NCBI RefSeq assembly: GCF_030373445.1
Contig: NZ_JAUCYU010000016.1
Span: forward strand, 56,631 to 120,630
DNA: 64,000 bases
Direction: 5' to 3'
DNA from: Roseovarius sp.
GTDB lineage: Bacteria; Pseudomonadota; Alphaproteobacteria; Rhodobacterales; Rhodobacteraceae
The notes beneath the pieces are model-generated. The model did no database searches. It saw only the letters and a list, made by a program, of their open reading frames with translations, and was not told the DNA's origin. The position numbers and the translations under genes were made by a program. This document shows, one piece after another, positions 19,233-27,604 of this stretch (position 1 is its first letter; each line of letters begins with the position of its first letter).

Positions 19233-20570
19233 TCATTTCTGCAGCGGGGACCAGGACGGGTCGGATGCACCGGAGGGCGTTGGCACCTGCTTGAGGTTCC
19301 GGCCGGTGATGTCGACGGAATAGAGGCTGGTACTGCCCTGCGCGCCCTGCGTCTCGCGCGAGAACATGATGACCCGCCCGTTCGGCGCCCATGTGGGCCC
19401 CTCGTCGAGGAAGGAGGCCGTCAGCAGGCGCTCCTCGCTGCCGTCGGTGCGCATGACGCCGATGTGAAAGCGGCCCTTCGACTGCTTGGTGAAGGCGATG
19501 AGGTCGCCGCGCGGCGACCAGACCGGCGTGCCGTAGCGGCCCTGGCCGAAGCTGATCCGCTGCGCCTCGCCGCCGCCAGCGGGCATGATGTAGAGCTGCG
19601 GCGTGCCGGAACGATCGCTCTCGAAGACCATGCGGCTGCCATCCGGGCTGAAGCTGGGGGCGGTTTCGATCGAGGGGGCGTTGGTGAGCCGGGTGCTCTG
19701 GCTCGAGCCGATCTGCATCGAGTAGAGGTCGGTATTGCCGCCGCGCGTCAGGCTGTAGACCACGGTCTGCCCGTCGGGGGCGAAGCGCGGGGCAAAGCTC
19801 ATCGTGCCGTCCTGGCTTTCCAGTACGCGCCGGCCCACCGTTTCGACGTTCAGCACGTAGATGCGGGGGAAGCCGGATTCGTAGCTGGTGTAGAGCACCT
19901 GGTCCCCCTGCGGCGAGAACCGGGGCGCCAGGACCAGCGAGGAATTGTCGGTCAGGTAGGTGACGTTGGCGCCATCGTAATCCATGATCGCCAGCCGCTT
20001 CTGGCGCGCATCCTTCGGGCCGTCTTCCGAGACGAAGACCACCCGGCTGTCGAAATACGGGTCCTCGCCGGTCAGACGGCTGTAGACCTGGTCGGCCACC
20101 TTGTGGGCAATGCGGCGCCAGCCCTGCTCGGTTCCGACAAGCTGAAGACCCTGCCCCATCTCCTGCCCGGCGAACACGTCGTAGAGGCGGAAGCTGACCA
20201 CGATCCGGCCGGACCCTTCGGTTCTGACAGCACCGGTGATCAGCGCCTGCGCGTTGATCGCCTTCCAGTCCGAAAACTGCACCGGGCTGGAGAAGTTGCT
20301 GATCCGCGCGATATGCGCCTCGGCCGGGATCTCGCGGAAGAGGCCGGTGCCGTTCAGGTCAGAGGCGACGACGCGGGAAATCTTGTCGGCCCATTCAGAG
20401 GCCGCCGCGGTGTCGGCCACGAAGGAGGGCACGGCATAGGGCAACGGCTCGATCACGCCCTCGGTGATCTCGATCCGGAGTGGCCCGTCACTCTCGGCCG
20501 TGTCCTGGGCGAGGGCGGGCGCGGCCAGCATGAAAAGGGCCGCAAGGAGGCTGAGCACGTATCGCATCAT
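19233..20570 (-). CDS. tolB: Tol-Pal system beta-propeller protein TolB
   Basis: A 445-residue periplasmic protein with a signal peptide ending A-L-A at residue 21. An N-terminal alpha/beta domain is followed by the six-bladed propeller, recognisable by repeated units of the form FSPDG-x-x-x-x-F-x-S-D-R-x-G-x-x-x-L-Y (clearest around residues 290-315). TolB binds Pal and the C-terminal domain of TolA. The gene overlaps the end of tolA by 4 bp (ATGA). Confidence 0.97.
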   Translation of the reverse strand: MMRYVLSLLAALFMLAAPALAQDTAESDGPLRIEITEGVIEPLPYAVPSFVADTAAASEWADKISRVVASDLNGTGLFREIPAEAHIARISNFSSPVQFSDWKAINAQALITGAVRTEGSGRIVVSFRLYDVFAGQEMGQGLQLVGTEQGWRRIAHKVADQVYSRLTGEDPYFDSRVVFVSEDGPKDARQKRLAIMDYDGANVTYLTDNSSLVLAPRFSPQGDQVLYTSYESGFPRIYVLNVETVGRRVLESQDGTMSFAPRFAPDGQTVVYSLTRGGNTDLYSMQIGSSQSTRLTNAPSIETAPSFSPDGSRMVFESDRSGTPQLYIMPAGGGEAQRISFGQGRYGTPVWSPRGDLIAFTKQSKGRFHIGVMRTDGSEERLLTASFLDEGPTWAPNGRVIMFSRETQGAQGSTSLYSVDITGRNLKQVPTPSGASDPSWSPLQK

Positions 20571-21727
20571 TTGATCCTCATTTTCTCCGGATTGAATGTC
20601 ATTTCAATGTCGCGCCACTGATCATACTTCTCCGGTGGCAATTTGTAGCCGTCCGCGCCGCAGCGGATGATCGCGCGGCGGGCGGCCTCGAAGGCCTGTT
20701 GGGCGGCGGGGTTGCTTCCCCCGGACGAGCCGAGCATCTTGATCGATGCGGTGATCGGCCGGCCGTCTTCCGACATGGAGACGCCCACGACAACGGTGGT
20801 GGCAAGCGCCTCGGAGGAGAGGCTGCCGACGTTCCAGCATTGCTGCACCGCGACGCGCAGACCTTCCTTCTCGCCGGTGGTGAGCGGCGGGCCGGAGGGG
20901 GTACTGTCGGGCTGCGTATCGCTGCCGCCGAGGGCTTCGGCGAGTGCGTTCTCGACGGCGTTCTCGTCGACCTCGGGGCTCTGCGGGGCCGCGGTTTCGG
21001 TCTGTTCCGGCTCCTGCGCGGCGGGCTGCGGATCGTCCTGGGGCTGCGTCTCGGGTTCCGGCTCGGCCTCGGCCTGGCGTGTCGGACGGGGGCGCGGTCG
21101 CAAGGAACGGCTCGGCGCGGCATCTGCCGGGTCGTCGGCCTCGGTCACGATCTCGGTCGTGGCCTCCTGGCGGGCGGTTTCTTCCTGGTCTTCCTCGACC
21201 GGTTCGGCGCTTTCGTCCGGCGCCGTCTCCTGCTGATCGACATCGTCGATCTGCACGTCCGGCTCTGGCTGGGCGACGGGTTCGGGGGCCACGCGCGGGG
21301 CCTCCCGCGGGCGGACGTCGGGCGAACGGTCGGGAACCAGCGCCGCCGTGTCCTCCTGCGGGGGCTGCATGACAGGTGGTTCCTCGCTGACCTCGGCCTG
21401 GGCCGGCGGGTCGGGCTCGGTCACCTCGGGGGGTGTGTCGGGCTCGGAGGATTCGGTGACCTCCGGCTGGGCCGTCTCGGGCACGGCATCGGTCTCGGAC
21501 GTCATGCCCGGCGCTTCGCCCGCCTCGGGCGGTTCGGGCGTGTCGACGTTGGCGACGGCCTCGGGCGACTGTTCCGGCGCCATCAGCGCGGCGAAATCAT
21601 CGGCCGAGATGGCGGTGACCTCGGTCACTTCATTGGGCGGCGGCACGTCACGAAACGCCCCTCCGAACAGAGCCCAGAAGATCAGGCCAGCGTGTCCGGC
21701 CCCGGATATGATCTGACCGGTGTTCAT
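20567..21727 (-). CDS. tolA: TolA-like energy-transducing protein
   Basis: A 386-residue protein with one N-terminal membrane span (about 8-25). A long Glu/Pro/Ala/Gln-rich region (about 55-275) would span the periplasm, and a C-terminal TonB/TolA-like domain (about 290-386) contains CWNVGSLSSEAL. TolA links the TolQR motor to TolB and Pal. The middle is acidic and proline-rich rather than the Ala/Lys helix of E. coli TolA, as is usual in this group. Ten bp separate it from tolR, and it overlaps tolB by 4 bp. Confidence 0.93.
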   Translation of the reverse strand: MNTGQIISGAGHAGLIFWALFGGAFRDVPPPNEVTEVTAISADDFAALMAPEQSPEAVANVDTPEPPEAGEAPGMTSETDAVPETAQPEVTESSEPDTPPEVTEPDPPAQAEVSEEPPVMQPPQEDTAALVPDRSPDVRPREAPRVAPEPVAQPEPDVQIDDVDQQETAPDESAEPVEEDQEETARQEATTEIVTEADDPADAAPSRSLRPRPRPTRQAEAEPEPETQPQDDPQPAAQEPEQTETAAPQSPEVDENAVENALAEALGGSDTQPDSTPSGPPLTTGEKEGLRVAVQQCWNVGSLSSEALATTVVVGVSMSEDGRPITASIKMLGSSGGSNPAAQQAFEAARRAIIRCGADGYKLPPEKYDQWRDIEMTFNPEKMRIK

Positions 21728-21737
21728 GCCGCACGCG

Positions 21738-22208
21738 TCAGCCGTCCTCGTCGAGCGTCGGCCCGCCGGTGTCGGTCACGAGGCCGATATTGGCAAATCC
21801 GCCCCGATTGAGCGCGCCCATCACCTGCATCACAAGCGAATAGGGCACGTTGCCATCGGCACGCAGGAAAATCCGCGCGCTCTCGCGTTCGGCGGCCACG
21901 GCGCGAAGGCGCGTGACAAGCTGCTCGGTGGCGATCTCGGTGGTTTGAAGCATCACCGTGCCCTCGGGCGTGATCGTCACGGTAAGCGGTTCCTCCTGCT
22001 CGGTCGGCAGGGCCGAGGCGGCGGTCTTGGGCAGTTCCACCGGCACGCCGACGGTCATCAGCGGCGCGGCGACCATGAAGATGATCAGCAACACCAGCAT
22101 CACGTCGACGAAGGGCGTGACGTTGATCTCGGCCATCGGGCGCGAGCGGCCACGGCCGCGCCGCCTGCGGCCCCCGTCACCGGTTTTCTGAACGACACCT
22201 GCACCCAT
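21738..22208 (-). CDS. tolR: TolR, ExbD-family proton-channel subunit
   Basis: A 156-residue ExbD/TolR protein. A basic, Arg/Gly-rich cytosolic N terminus is followed by MAEINVTPFVDVMLVLLIIF, one membrane span with the essential proton-path Asp in PFVD. The periplasmic domain ends the protein. It forms the stator/rotor complex with TolQ that powers TolA. It starts 3 bp after tolQ. The unusually basic N-terminal tail (about residues 10-23) is visible but of unknown meaning. Confidence 0.96.
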   Translation of the reverse strand: MGAGVVQKTGDGGRRRRGRGRSRPMAEINVTPFVDVMLVLLIIFMVAAPLMTVGVPVELPKTAASALPTEQEEPLTVTITPEGTVMLQTTEIATEQLVTRLRAVAAERESARIFLRADGNVPYSLVMQVMGALNRGGFANIGLVTDTGGPTLDEDG

Positions 22209-22211
22209 GGG

Positions 22212-22907
22212 TCAGCTGTCCAGCTGGCGGCTGAGGATGGTCGAGAACTCGTCGGCGAATGCCTCGTAGCCCGCCACGATCCTGTCGCTGTCGCCGCTGA
22301 GCTTGTTGTAGAAGATCACCGCGGGAATGGCGGCCAGCAGGCCCAGGCCCGTAGCCAGAAGCGCCTCGGCGATGCCGGGCGCCACGACGGCGATGTTGGT
22401 GTTCTGCTGCTCGGCGATGCCGATGAAGGCGTGCATGATGCCCCAGACCGTGCCGAAAAGGCCGATGAACGGCGCGGTCGAGCCGACCGTGGCCAGAACC
22501 GACAGCCCACTCTGCAGCGAATCCGCCTCCTTGGCGACGGCCACGTCCATGTTCCGGTCGATCCGCGCGGTCGCACCGGGGATCAGCTTGCCATCGTCGC
22601 GGTGGGACCGCCGCCATTCCATCATGCCGGCAGCGAACACCCTTTCCGACTGGCCGTTGGGATCGGGGCCGATCTCGTCGAACAGCTCGTCCAGCGGCTC
22701 GCCCGACCAGAACCGCCCGTCGAACCGCTCTGCCTCGGCACGCGCACGGCGATAGGTGATGATTTTCTGGATGATGATCGACCACGCCCAGAAAGAGGCG
22801 ATGATAAGCATCATCATCACGAGTTTGACTACGATCGTGGCACGCGCGAACAGCGCCCACAGGGAGAAATCCATCTCCTGTGCCATTGCCAGGGTTTCTG
22901 CTTCCAT
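22212..22907 (-). CDS. tolQ: TolQ, MotA/ExbB-family proton-channel subunit
   Basis: A 231-residue membrane protein with three spans: about 14-36, and two near the C-terminal half around GSTAPFIGLFGTVWGI and LGLLAAIPAVIFYN. These are the conserved ExbB/TolQ channel segments. The ATG at 22907 was chosen over the longer frame from 22991 because MEAETLAMAQEMDFSLW matches the normal TolQ start. It is the first gene of the tolQRAB run and 175 bp downstream of the SulP gene. Confidence 0.96.
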   Translation of the reverse strand: MEAETLAMAQEMDFSLWALFARATIVVKLVMMMLIIASFWAWSIIIQKIITYRRARAEAERFDGRFWSGEPLDELFDEIGPDPNGQSERVFAAGMMEWRRSHRDDGKLIPGATARIDRNMDVAVAKEADSLQSGLSVLATVGSTAPFIGLFGTVWGIMHAFIGIAEQQNTNIAVVAPGIAEALLATGLGLLAAIPAVIFYNKLSGDSDRIVAGYEAFADEFSTILSRQLDS

Positions 22908-23038
22908 CTGCCTGCTCTTTTTGACGTCGTTTCGTCCCGAAGGGCCTTGTTCACCGGCCTCATTGCCCCGGAACCTAGCGGAAATCCACAAGGAAAGCCA
23001 TCACTTCCGCGTCAGCACGTGCAGTCCCACGGGGGAAG

Positions 23039-23070
23039 GCGGATAATTGCCGCCCTGGCAGGGTATCCGC
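23039..23070. repeat. Inverted repeat ahead of tolQ
   Basis: GCGGATA and TATCCGC form perfect 7-bp arms, with a nested GCC/GGC pair inside. It lies between the SulP stop and tolQ. There is no T tract, so it is less likely to be an intrinsic terminator than an operator or an mRNA hairpin at the start of the tol transcript. Confidence 0.4.
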
Positions 23071-23082
23071 ATCGGTTTTCGG

Positions 23083-24345
23083 CTATCTTTCGGGCGGTTT
23101 CCAGTCAGAGGGCGGCACGTTGCGCCGCCACAGGCGCAGGGCCAGGCCGACCGCAACGCCGACACCTATGGCGACGGCCAGGTCGGTCACGACGGTCAGC
23201 ACGAGGGTCAGCAGCAGAAGCACCTGATCCGACCGCCTGTCGTCGAGGTAGCCGCGCCAGCGATGCGGCTCGCTCATGTTCCACGCGGTCAGGATCAGCA
23301 GCCCCGCCAGCGCGGGCATCGCAAGGTGGCCGGCCAGGGGTGCCGCCACCAGCATCACGATCAGGATTGTCACGGCGTGGACCAGCCCGGCCACTGGCGT
23401 ACGTCCGCCGGCGCGCACGTTGGTCGCCGTGCGCGCGATGGCCCCGGTGGCCGGCAGACCGCCGAAGAAGGCCGACCCGAGGTTCGCCGCACCCTGCGCG
23501 ATCAGCTCGGCGTTCGGGCGGTGCCGGCCCGAAACCATCCGATCGGCCACCATCGCCGAAAGCAGGGATTCGACCCCGGCAAGGAAGGCGATCAGCAAGG
23601 CATCCGGCAACAGCTCTCGCATGCGCGCAAGGCTTACCTCCGGAAAGGCGGGCATCGGCAGGCTTCGCGGCATCTCGCCGAAGCGCGACTGGATCGTCTC
23701 GACGGGCAATCCGGCCAGCGCGACGATGGCCGAGGTCGCCGCCACGGCGACGATCAGCCCGGGCCACCGGGGCGCCAGCCGGCGCAGCCAGACGATCAGA
23801 CCCATTGTGACCAGCCCGATCATCAGCGCCGGCACGTTCAGCGTATCCCCCGCCGACCACAGCGCGCCGAGCTTGGCGAAGAACTCGGCCGGCACCTCGG
23901 CCAGGGTCAGGCCGAACAGGCTTTGCAGCTGACTGGTGGCGATGATGATCGCGATCCCGATGGTGAAGCCGTTGATTACCGGCTCCGGTACCAGCTGGAT
24001 CAGCCGTCCCGCCCGCAGCGCCCCGGCAAGCAGAAGGATAGCCCCCGCCATGAACGTTGCCAGGACCAGCCCGTCATAGCCCTGCTCGGCAATGATGCCG
24101 AAGACGACCACGATGAACGCCCCGGTCGGCCCGCCGATCTGGACCCGGCTGCCCCCCAGAAGCGATATGAGGAACCCTGCAACGATGGCCGTGACCAGCC
24201 CTTTCGCCGGGCTCGCCCCCGACGCGATGGCGATGGCAAGGCTGAGCGGCAGGGCCACCATGGCCACGGTGACACCGGCCGCGATATCTGCCAGGAACGT
24301 CTGTCGGTCGTATTCTTTAAGGGTGGTGAGGATCTTCGGTTTCAT
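23083..24345 (-). CDS. SulP-family anion transporter lacking the STAS domain
   Basis: A 420-residue membrane protein with about 12 spans. It has the SulP/SLC26 N-terminal pattern DIAAGVTVAMVALPLSLAIA and the G-G-P-T-G-A signature at about 71-76. It ends right after the last span with RRNVPPSDWKPPER, so the roughly 120-residue cytosolic STAS domain of typical SulP proteins is missing and no separate STAS gene follows. Likely substrates are inorganic anions such as sulfate or bicarbonate, not resolvable here. It sits between ybgC and tolQ, an unusual insertion in a Tol-Pal operon. Confidence 0.88.
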   Translation of the reverse strand: MKPKILTTLKEYDRQTFLADIAAGVTVAMVALPLSLAIAIASGASPAKGLVTAIVAGFLISLLGGSRVQIGGPTGAFIVVVFGIIAEQGYDGLVLATFMAGAILLLAGALRAGRLIQLVPEPVINGFTIGIAIIIATSQLQSLFGLTLAEVPAEFFAKLGALWSAGDTLNVPALMIGLVTMGLIVWLRRLAPRWPGLIVAVAATSAIVALAGLPVETIQSRFGEMPRSLPMPAFPEVSLARMRELLPDALLIAFLAGVESLLSAMVADRMVSGRHRPNAELIAQGAANLGSAFFGGLPATGAIARTATNVRAGGRTPVAGLVHAVTILIVMLVAAPLAGHLAMPALAGLLILTAWNMSEPHRWRGYLDDRRSDQVLLLLTLVLTVVTDLAVAIGVGVAVGLALRLWRRNVPPSDWKPPER

Positions 24346-24415
24346 GGCGTGATCGCAAGCCTGGCAGACTGGGCCGGCCGAAAGGCCGGACGAACATGGC
24401 AGACACCGTTGCGCT

Positions 24416-24802
24416 TCAGTTCACGATCCTCCGGATCCCGGCGGGTAGCCGCACCGGGCGCCCATCCATGGTAATGCAGGCGACGACAACCTGTGCCGTG
24501 AACAGGACCTCTTCGCCGCGCATGACCTTCTGATCCATCACCAGCCGCGCCCCGCTGACCGAGGCCGTCGTCGTGCGTACTTCGAGCTCGTCGCCATAAC
24601 GGGCGGGCAGCATGTAGTCCGCCTCGATCCGGCGCACGGCAAAGACGATCCCTTCGTTGCGCATGGCGTTCTGATCAAGGCCGAGCCCGGCGACCCACTC
24701 GCTGCGGGCCCGCTCGATGAACTTCAGGAAGTTCGCGTGGTAGACGATACCGCCCATGTCGGTGTCTTCATAGTAAACGCGGATGGCGAAGCGATGTGTC
24801 AT
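24416..24802 (-). CDS. ybgC: Tol-Pal-associated acyl-CoA thioesterase YbgC
   Basis: A 128-residue hot-dog-fold thioesterase. The active-site stretch YYEDTDMGGIVYHANFLKF is at about 10-28 and contains the catalytic Asp. YbgC is the conserved first gene of tol-pal clusters and hydrolyses acyl-CoAs, possibly linking phospholipid metabolism to the envelope complex. The ATG at 24802 gives the usual MTHRFAIRVYYED start; an open extension to 24865 was rejected. Here it is separated from tolQ by the SulP gene. Confidence 0.94.
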   Translation of the reverse strand: MTHRFAIRVYYEDTDMGGIVYHANFLKFIERARSEWVAGLGLDQNAMRNEGIVFAVRRIEADYMLPARYGDELEVRTTTASVSGARLVMDQKVMRGEEVLFTAQVVVACITMDGRPVRLPAGIRRIVN

Positions 24803-24983
24803 GCCGCGGAGGTTAGCCGGGGATATCCCGGCCCGAAACCCGAATTCTCGGGCCCATGGCGACAAATCCGGGCCTCCGGATCGTGCCGGCCTTTATTTTC
24901 CGGCCATCCTCTGCCAACACTTTTCCCGCACTGAATGCAATTACCGTACCAGCCCGACCGGCCGGTTGCAGCAGGAGGGACAG

Positions 24984-25790
24984 ATGGAAGGCTTCATGGA
25001 AACGGCCAACGGGTACGCCCCGCTGGTGATCAACGCGATCAAGGCGATCATCGTCCTGGTCCTCGGCTGGATCGTCGCCGGGGCCGTCAGCGGGCTGATC
25101 CGCCGACGCGTCAACGCGAACCCGAAGATCGACAACACAATCGGCAACTTCGTCGCCAGTATCGCCAAGTGGGTGATCCTGCTGATGGTGCTGACCGCGA
25201 TCCTCGGCCTGTTCGGGATCGAGGCGACCAGCCTCGTCGCTGTACTCGGCGCCGCAACGCTGGCCATCGGGCTTGCGCTCCAGGGCACGCTGGGCGACCT
25301 GGCGGCGGGCTTCATGATCATCCTGTTCCGGCCCTACAAGAACGGCCAGTTCGTCGATATCGGCGGCACTGCCGGCACGGTGGTCGACATCAACCTCTTC
25401 GTGACCGAGCTTGTCACGCCTGACAACGTGCAGATCATCGTCCCCAACGGCCAGGCCTGGGGCGCGATCATCATCAATTACTCGCATCACGACACCCGGC
25501 GCTGTGACCTATCCTTCGGCATCGATTATTCCGACGACCCGGATGCGGCGATGAAGATCATCCTCGACCTGGCAAAGGCCGACACGCGCGTCTTCGAGGA
25601 CCCCGAACCGTGGGTTCGGGTTACCAACCTGGGCGACAGCAGCGTCGACTTGGGCGTGCGTCTGTGGTGCAATGCCGCCGACTACTGGAACCTCAAGTTC
25701 GACATGACGAAGGCGGTGAAGGAAGCCTTCGACAAGGGCGGCATCTCGATCCCCTATCCGCATTCGGTGGAGATCAAGCGGGAGGGCTGA
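24984..25790 (+). CDS. mscS: Small-conductance mechanosensitive channel (MscS family)
   Basis: A 268-residue protein, close to the length of E. coli MscS. It has three membrane spans in the N-terminal 110 residues. The third has the Gly/Ala-rich pore pattern AATLAIGLALQGTLGDLAAG, followed by the beta domain (IGGTAGTVVDINLF, PNGQAWGAIIINYS) and the C-terminal alpha/beta domain. The ATG at 24984 is preceded by a strong AGGAGGGA site, which decides the start over a longer open frame. It opens on hypo-osmotic shock and is followed 91 bp later by mscL. Confidence 0.95.
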   Translation: MEGFMETANGYAPLVINAIKAIIVLVLGWIVAGAVSGLIRRRVNANPKIDNTIGNFVASIAKWVILLMVLTAILGLFGIEATSLVAVLGAATLAIGLALQGTLGDLAAGFMIILFRPYKNGQFVDIGGTAGTVVDINLFVTELVTPDNVQIIVPNGQAWGAIIINYSHHDTRRCDLSFGIDYSDDPDAAMKIILDLAKADTRVFEDPEPWVRVTNLGDSSVDLGVRLWCNAADYWNLKFDMTKAVKEAFDKGGISIPYPHSVEIKREG

Positions 25791-25881
25791 GCCGTTTCCC
25801 GCTTCGGGTCGATTTCCGTTCCGGATCGGAAACTTCGTGCTAGCATGCGACCTTGTGTGTCATCGGCATTTGAGGAACGAA

Positions 25882-26295
25882 ATGCTCAGCGAATTCAGAA
25901 CCTTCATTTCCCGCGGCAATGTCATGGACATGGCCGTAGGCATCATCATCGGCGCCGCCTTCACCGCGATCGTCTCTTCGCTCGTGGCCGACCTGATCGA
26001 TCCGGTGATCGGGCTCTTCCTCGGCGGAGTCGACTTCTCGGACCTGTTCGTGGTTCTGGGAGCGGGCGAGTATCCCAGCATCGTCGAAGCGGAAGAGGCC
26101 GGAGCCGCGATCTTTGCCTATGGCCGGTTCATCATGGCGGTCATCAATTTCCTGATCATCGCCTTCGTGGTGTTCCTGCTGGTGAAGGGGGTCAACAGCC
26201 TCAAGCGCAAGGAGGAGAAGAAGCCCGATCCGGCCCCGGCCGGCCCGACCGAGCTGGATCTTCTGAAGGAAATCCGTGACGCACTGAAGAAGTGA
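25882..26295 (+). CDS. mscL: Large-conductance mechanosensitive channel MscL
   Basis: A 137-residue protein matching MscL in length. It starts MLSEFRTFISRGNVMDMAVGIIIGAAFTAI (residues 1-30 in two parts), with the N-terminal amphipathic helix and pore-lining first span. A periplasmic loop, a second span (about 78-100) and a charged C-terminal helix with KRKEEKKP follow. It releases solutes under extreme membrane tension. The ATG at 25882 is preceded by GAGGAA, and the longer frame from 25837 was dropped. It is in tandem with mscS and convergent with thpR. Confidence 0.97.
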   Translation: MLSEFRTFISRGNVMDMAVGIIIGAAFTAIVSSLVADLIDPVIGLFLGGVDFSDLFVVLGAGEYPSIVEAEEAGAAIFAYGRFIMAVINFLIIAFVVFLLVKGVNSLKRKEEKKPDPAPAGPTELDLLKEIRDALKK

Positions 26296-26301
26296 CAAGC
26301 C

Positions 26302-26853
26302 TCAGACGCGCTGTCCGAGCGGGTATTCGGCCAGCGGCTCGTAGATCAACCCGTCGGGGCCGGCGATCGAGCGGTACAGGGTGAACTCCCCCACCGGGAT
26401 CACTCCGGCCTCCACATCGCCCCAGGCTTCCAGAACACCGGCGATGCGCTGGGTTTCCAGCATGGTCATCCGCTTGCGGAACCGCGCCAGTGTAACATGC
26501 GGGCGGAAGCGTTCGCGGGGCAGGTCGATGCCCGCGGTTCGCACCACCTGGCGGACCTTCTTGCGCAGGTGGCCAAGGGCATCCGTCAGGTCGACCCCGG
26601 CGTAAAGCAGGTTGGGCTTGCGGCCGCCGAAGATGGCGACCCCGGCGATGCGCATGTCGAAGGCGGGCGCTTCGAGTTCCGACAGACGGTCGTGCAGATG
26701 CTCCAGAGCGTCCTCCGGCTGGTTGCCGAGGAAGGCCAGCGTGACATGCCAGTTCTCGGGCGGCACCACCCGGCCCACCTCCAACGCGTGCTGCACGTCG
26801 AGCAGGGGCTCGGCCAGATCTTCGGGAACGGGAATGGCGAGAAAGCTGCGCAT
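26302..26853 (-). CDS. thpR: RNA 2',3'-cyclic phosphodiesterase
   Basis: A 183-residue 2H-phosphoesterase. The two catalytic H-x-T-L motifs are H36-V-T-L39 and H119-V-T-L122. The family hydrolyses 2',3'-cyclic phosphate ends of RNA; the ligase activity after which it was first named is minor. The gene is 11 bp downstream of a conserved unknown gene on the same strand, so they are probably cotranscribed. The start is the ATG at 26853. Confidence 0.93.
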   Translation of the reverse strand: MRSFLAIPVPEDLAEPLLDVQHALEVGRVVPPENWHVTLAFLGNQPEDALEHLHDRLSELEAPAFDMRIAGVAIFGGRKPNLLYAGVDLTDALGHLRKKVRQVVRTAGIDLPRERFRPHVTLARFRKRMTMLETQRIAGVLEAWGDVEAGVIPVGEFTLYRSIAGPDGLIYEPLAEYPLGQRV

Positions 26854-26864
26854 CGCCGCGGCCT

Positions 26865-27506
26865 CTACTGTTCCCGCCCGAGCCTTGCCGCCAGCCGCAG
26901 CGCGTGGCTCGGGTCCTGGGCGACCGCCGGCATCACCGGGTCATATCCCGCCCGGATCACCCCGGCGATATCGGGCCGCAGGATCACCCGGTCGCCCTCG
27001 GGCACCCGCGCCAGCGGCGAGGTGTCGGTAAAGGCGGTGTCCGACCAGAGCAGGATGGTCTGCACCACCTGCCCCAGCGCCAGCGTGTCGGCGGGGATCC
27101 GGCTCAGCTCCTGATCCATCCGCAGGAAGACGAAGGCCGCCTTGATCGCGTCGCGCTCGTCGAAGCGGAACACGCGGTACTGGTTGGCATCGGCCTCTTT
27201 CAGCTTGGCCACAAGCGGGCCCAGCCCCTCGATGAGCCGGTCCAGATCAGGGACCTCTAGCAATTCGTCCCACTCGCGAAAGAAGAAGAACATGCAGTTC
27301 ACGCCCAGTTCCGGGTCGGTTTCTGCCATCTGGTGCCCCGCCAGCCCGACCACCGCCTCGATCGCGCCCTTCACGGTGCCAAGCGTCTTGTCGTCGACAC
27401 CGAAGACCACCGGCACGATCGGCCGGCCCCAGCGGGCGAAAAGGTAGCTGCCATCAGCGCGGGTGAACAGCGCCTCGATCTCTTGCGGGGTCATCGTCTC
27501 TGCCAT
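26865..27506 (-). CDS. Conserved protein of unknown function
   Basis: A 213-residue soluble protein that I do not recognise. It starts MAETMTPQEIEALFTRADGSYLFARWGRPIVPVVFGV (in two stretches), has a run of four Phe (CMFFFFREWDELLEV, about 71-85), and has no signal peptide or membrane span. Codon use is like the neighbours, arguing for a resident gene. It is upstream of thpR with an 11-bp gap and downstream of ruvB with a 98-bp gap, which makes a nucleic-acid-related role conceivable but unsupported. Confidence 0.75.
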   Translation of the reverse strand: MAETMTPQEIEALFTRADGSYLFARWGRPIVPVVFGVDDKTLGTVKGAIEAVVGLAGHQMAETDPELGVNCMFFFFREWDELLEVPDLDRLIEGLGPLVAKLKEADANQYRVFRFDERDAIKAAFVFLRMDQELSRIPADTLALGQVVQTILLWSDTAFTDTSPLARVPEGDRVILRPDIAGVIRAGYDPVMPAVAQDPSHALRLAARLGREQ

Positions 27507-27604
27507 GGCCCCGACTTACGCAGCCGCGCCCGCCGGCGCAATCCCGCCCGGCTTCTTCTGGCTCCAAATATCCTCGCCGAAGGCATCGCCCGGCACGGGC
27601 GATC

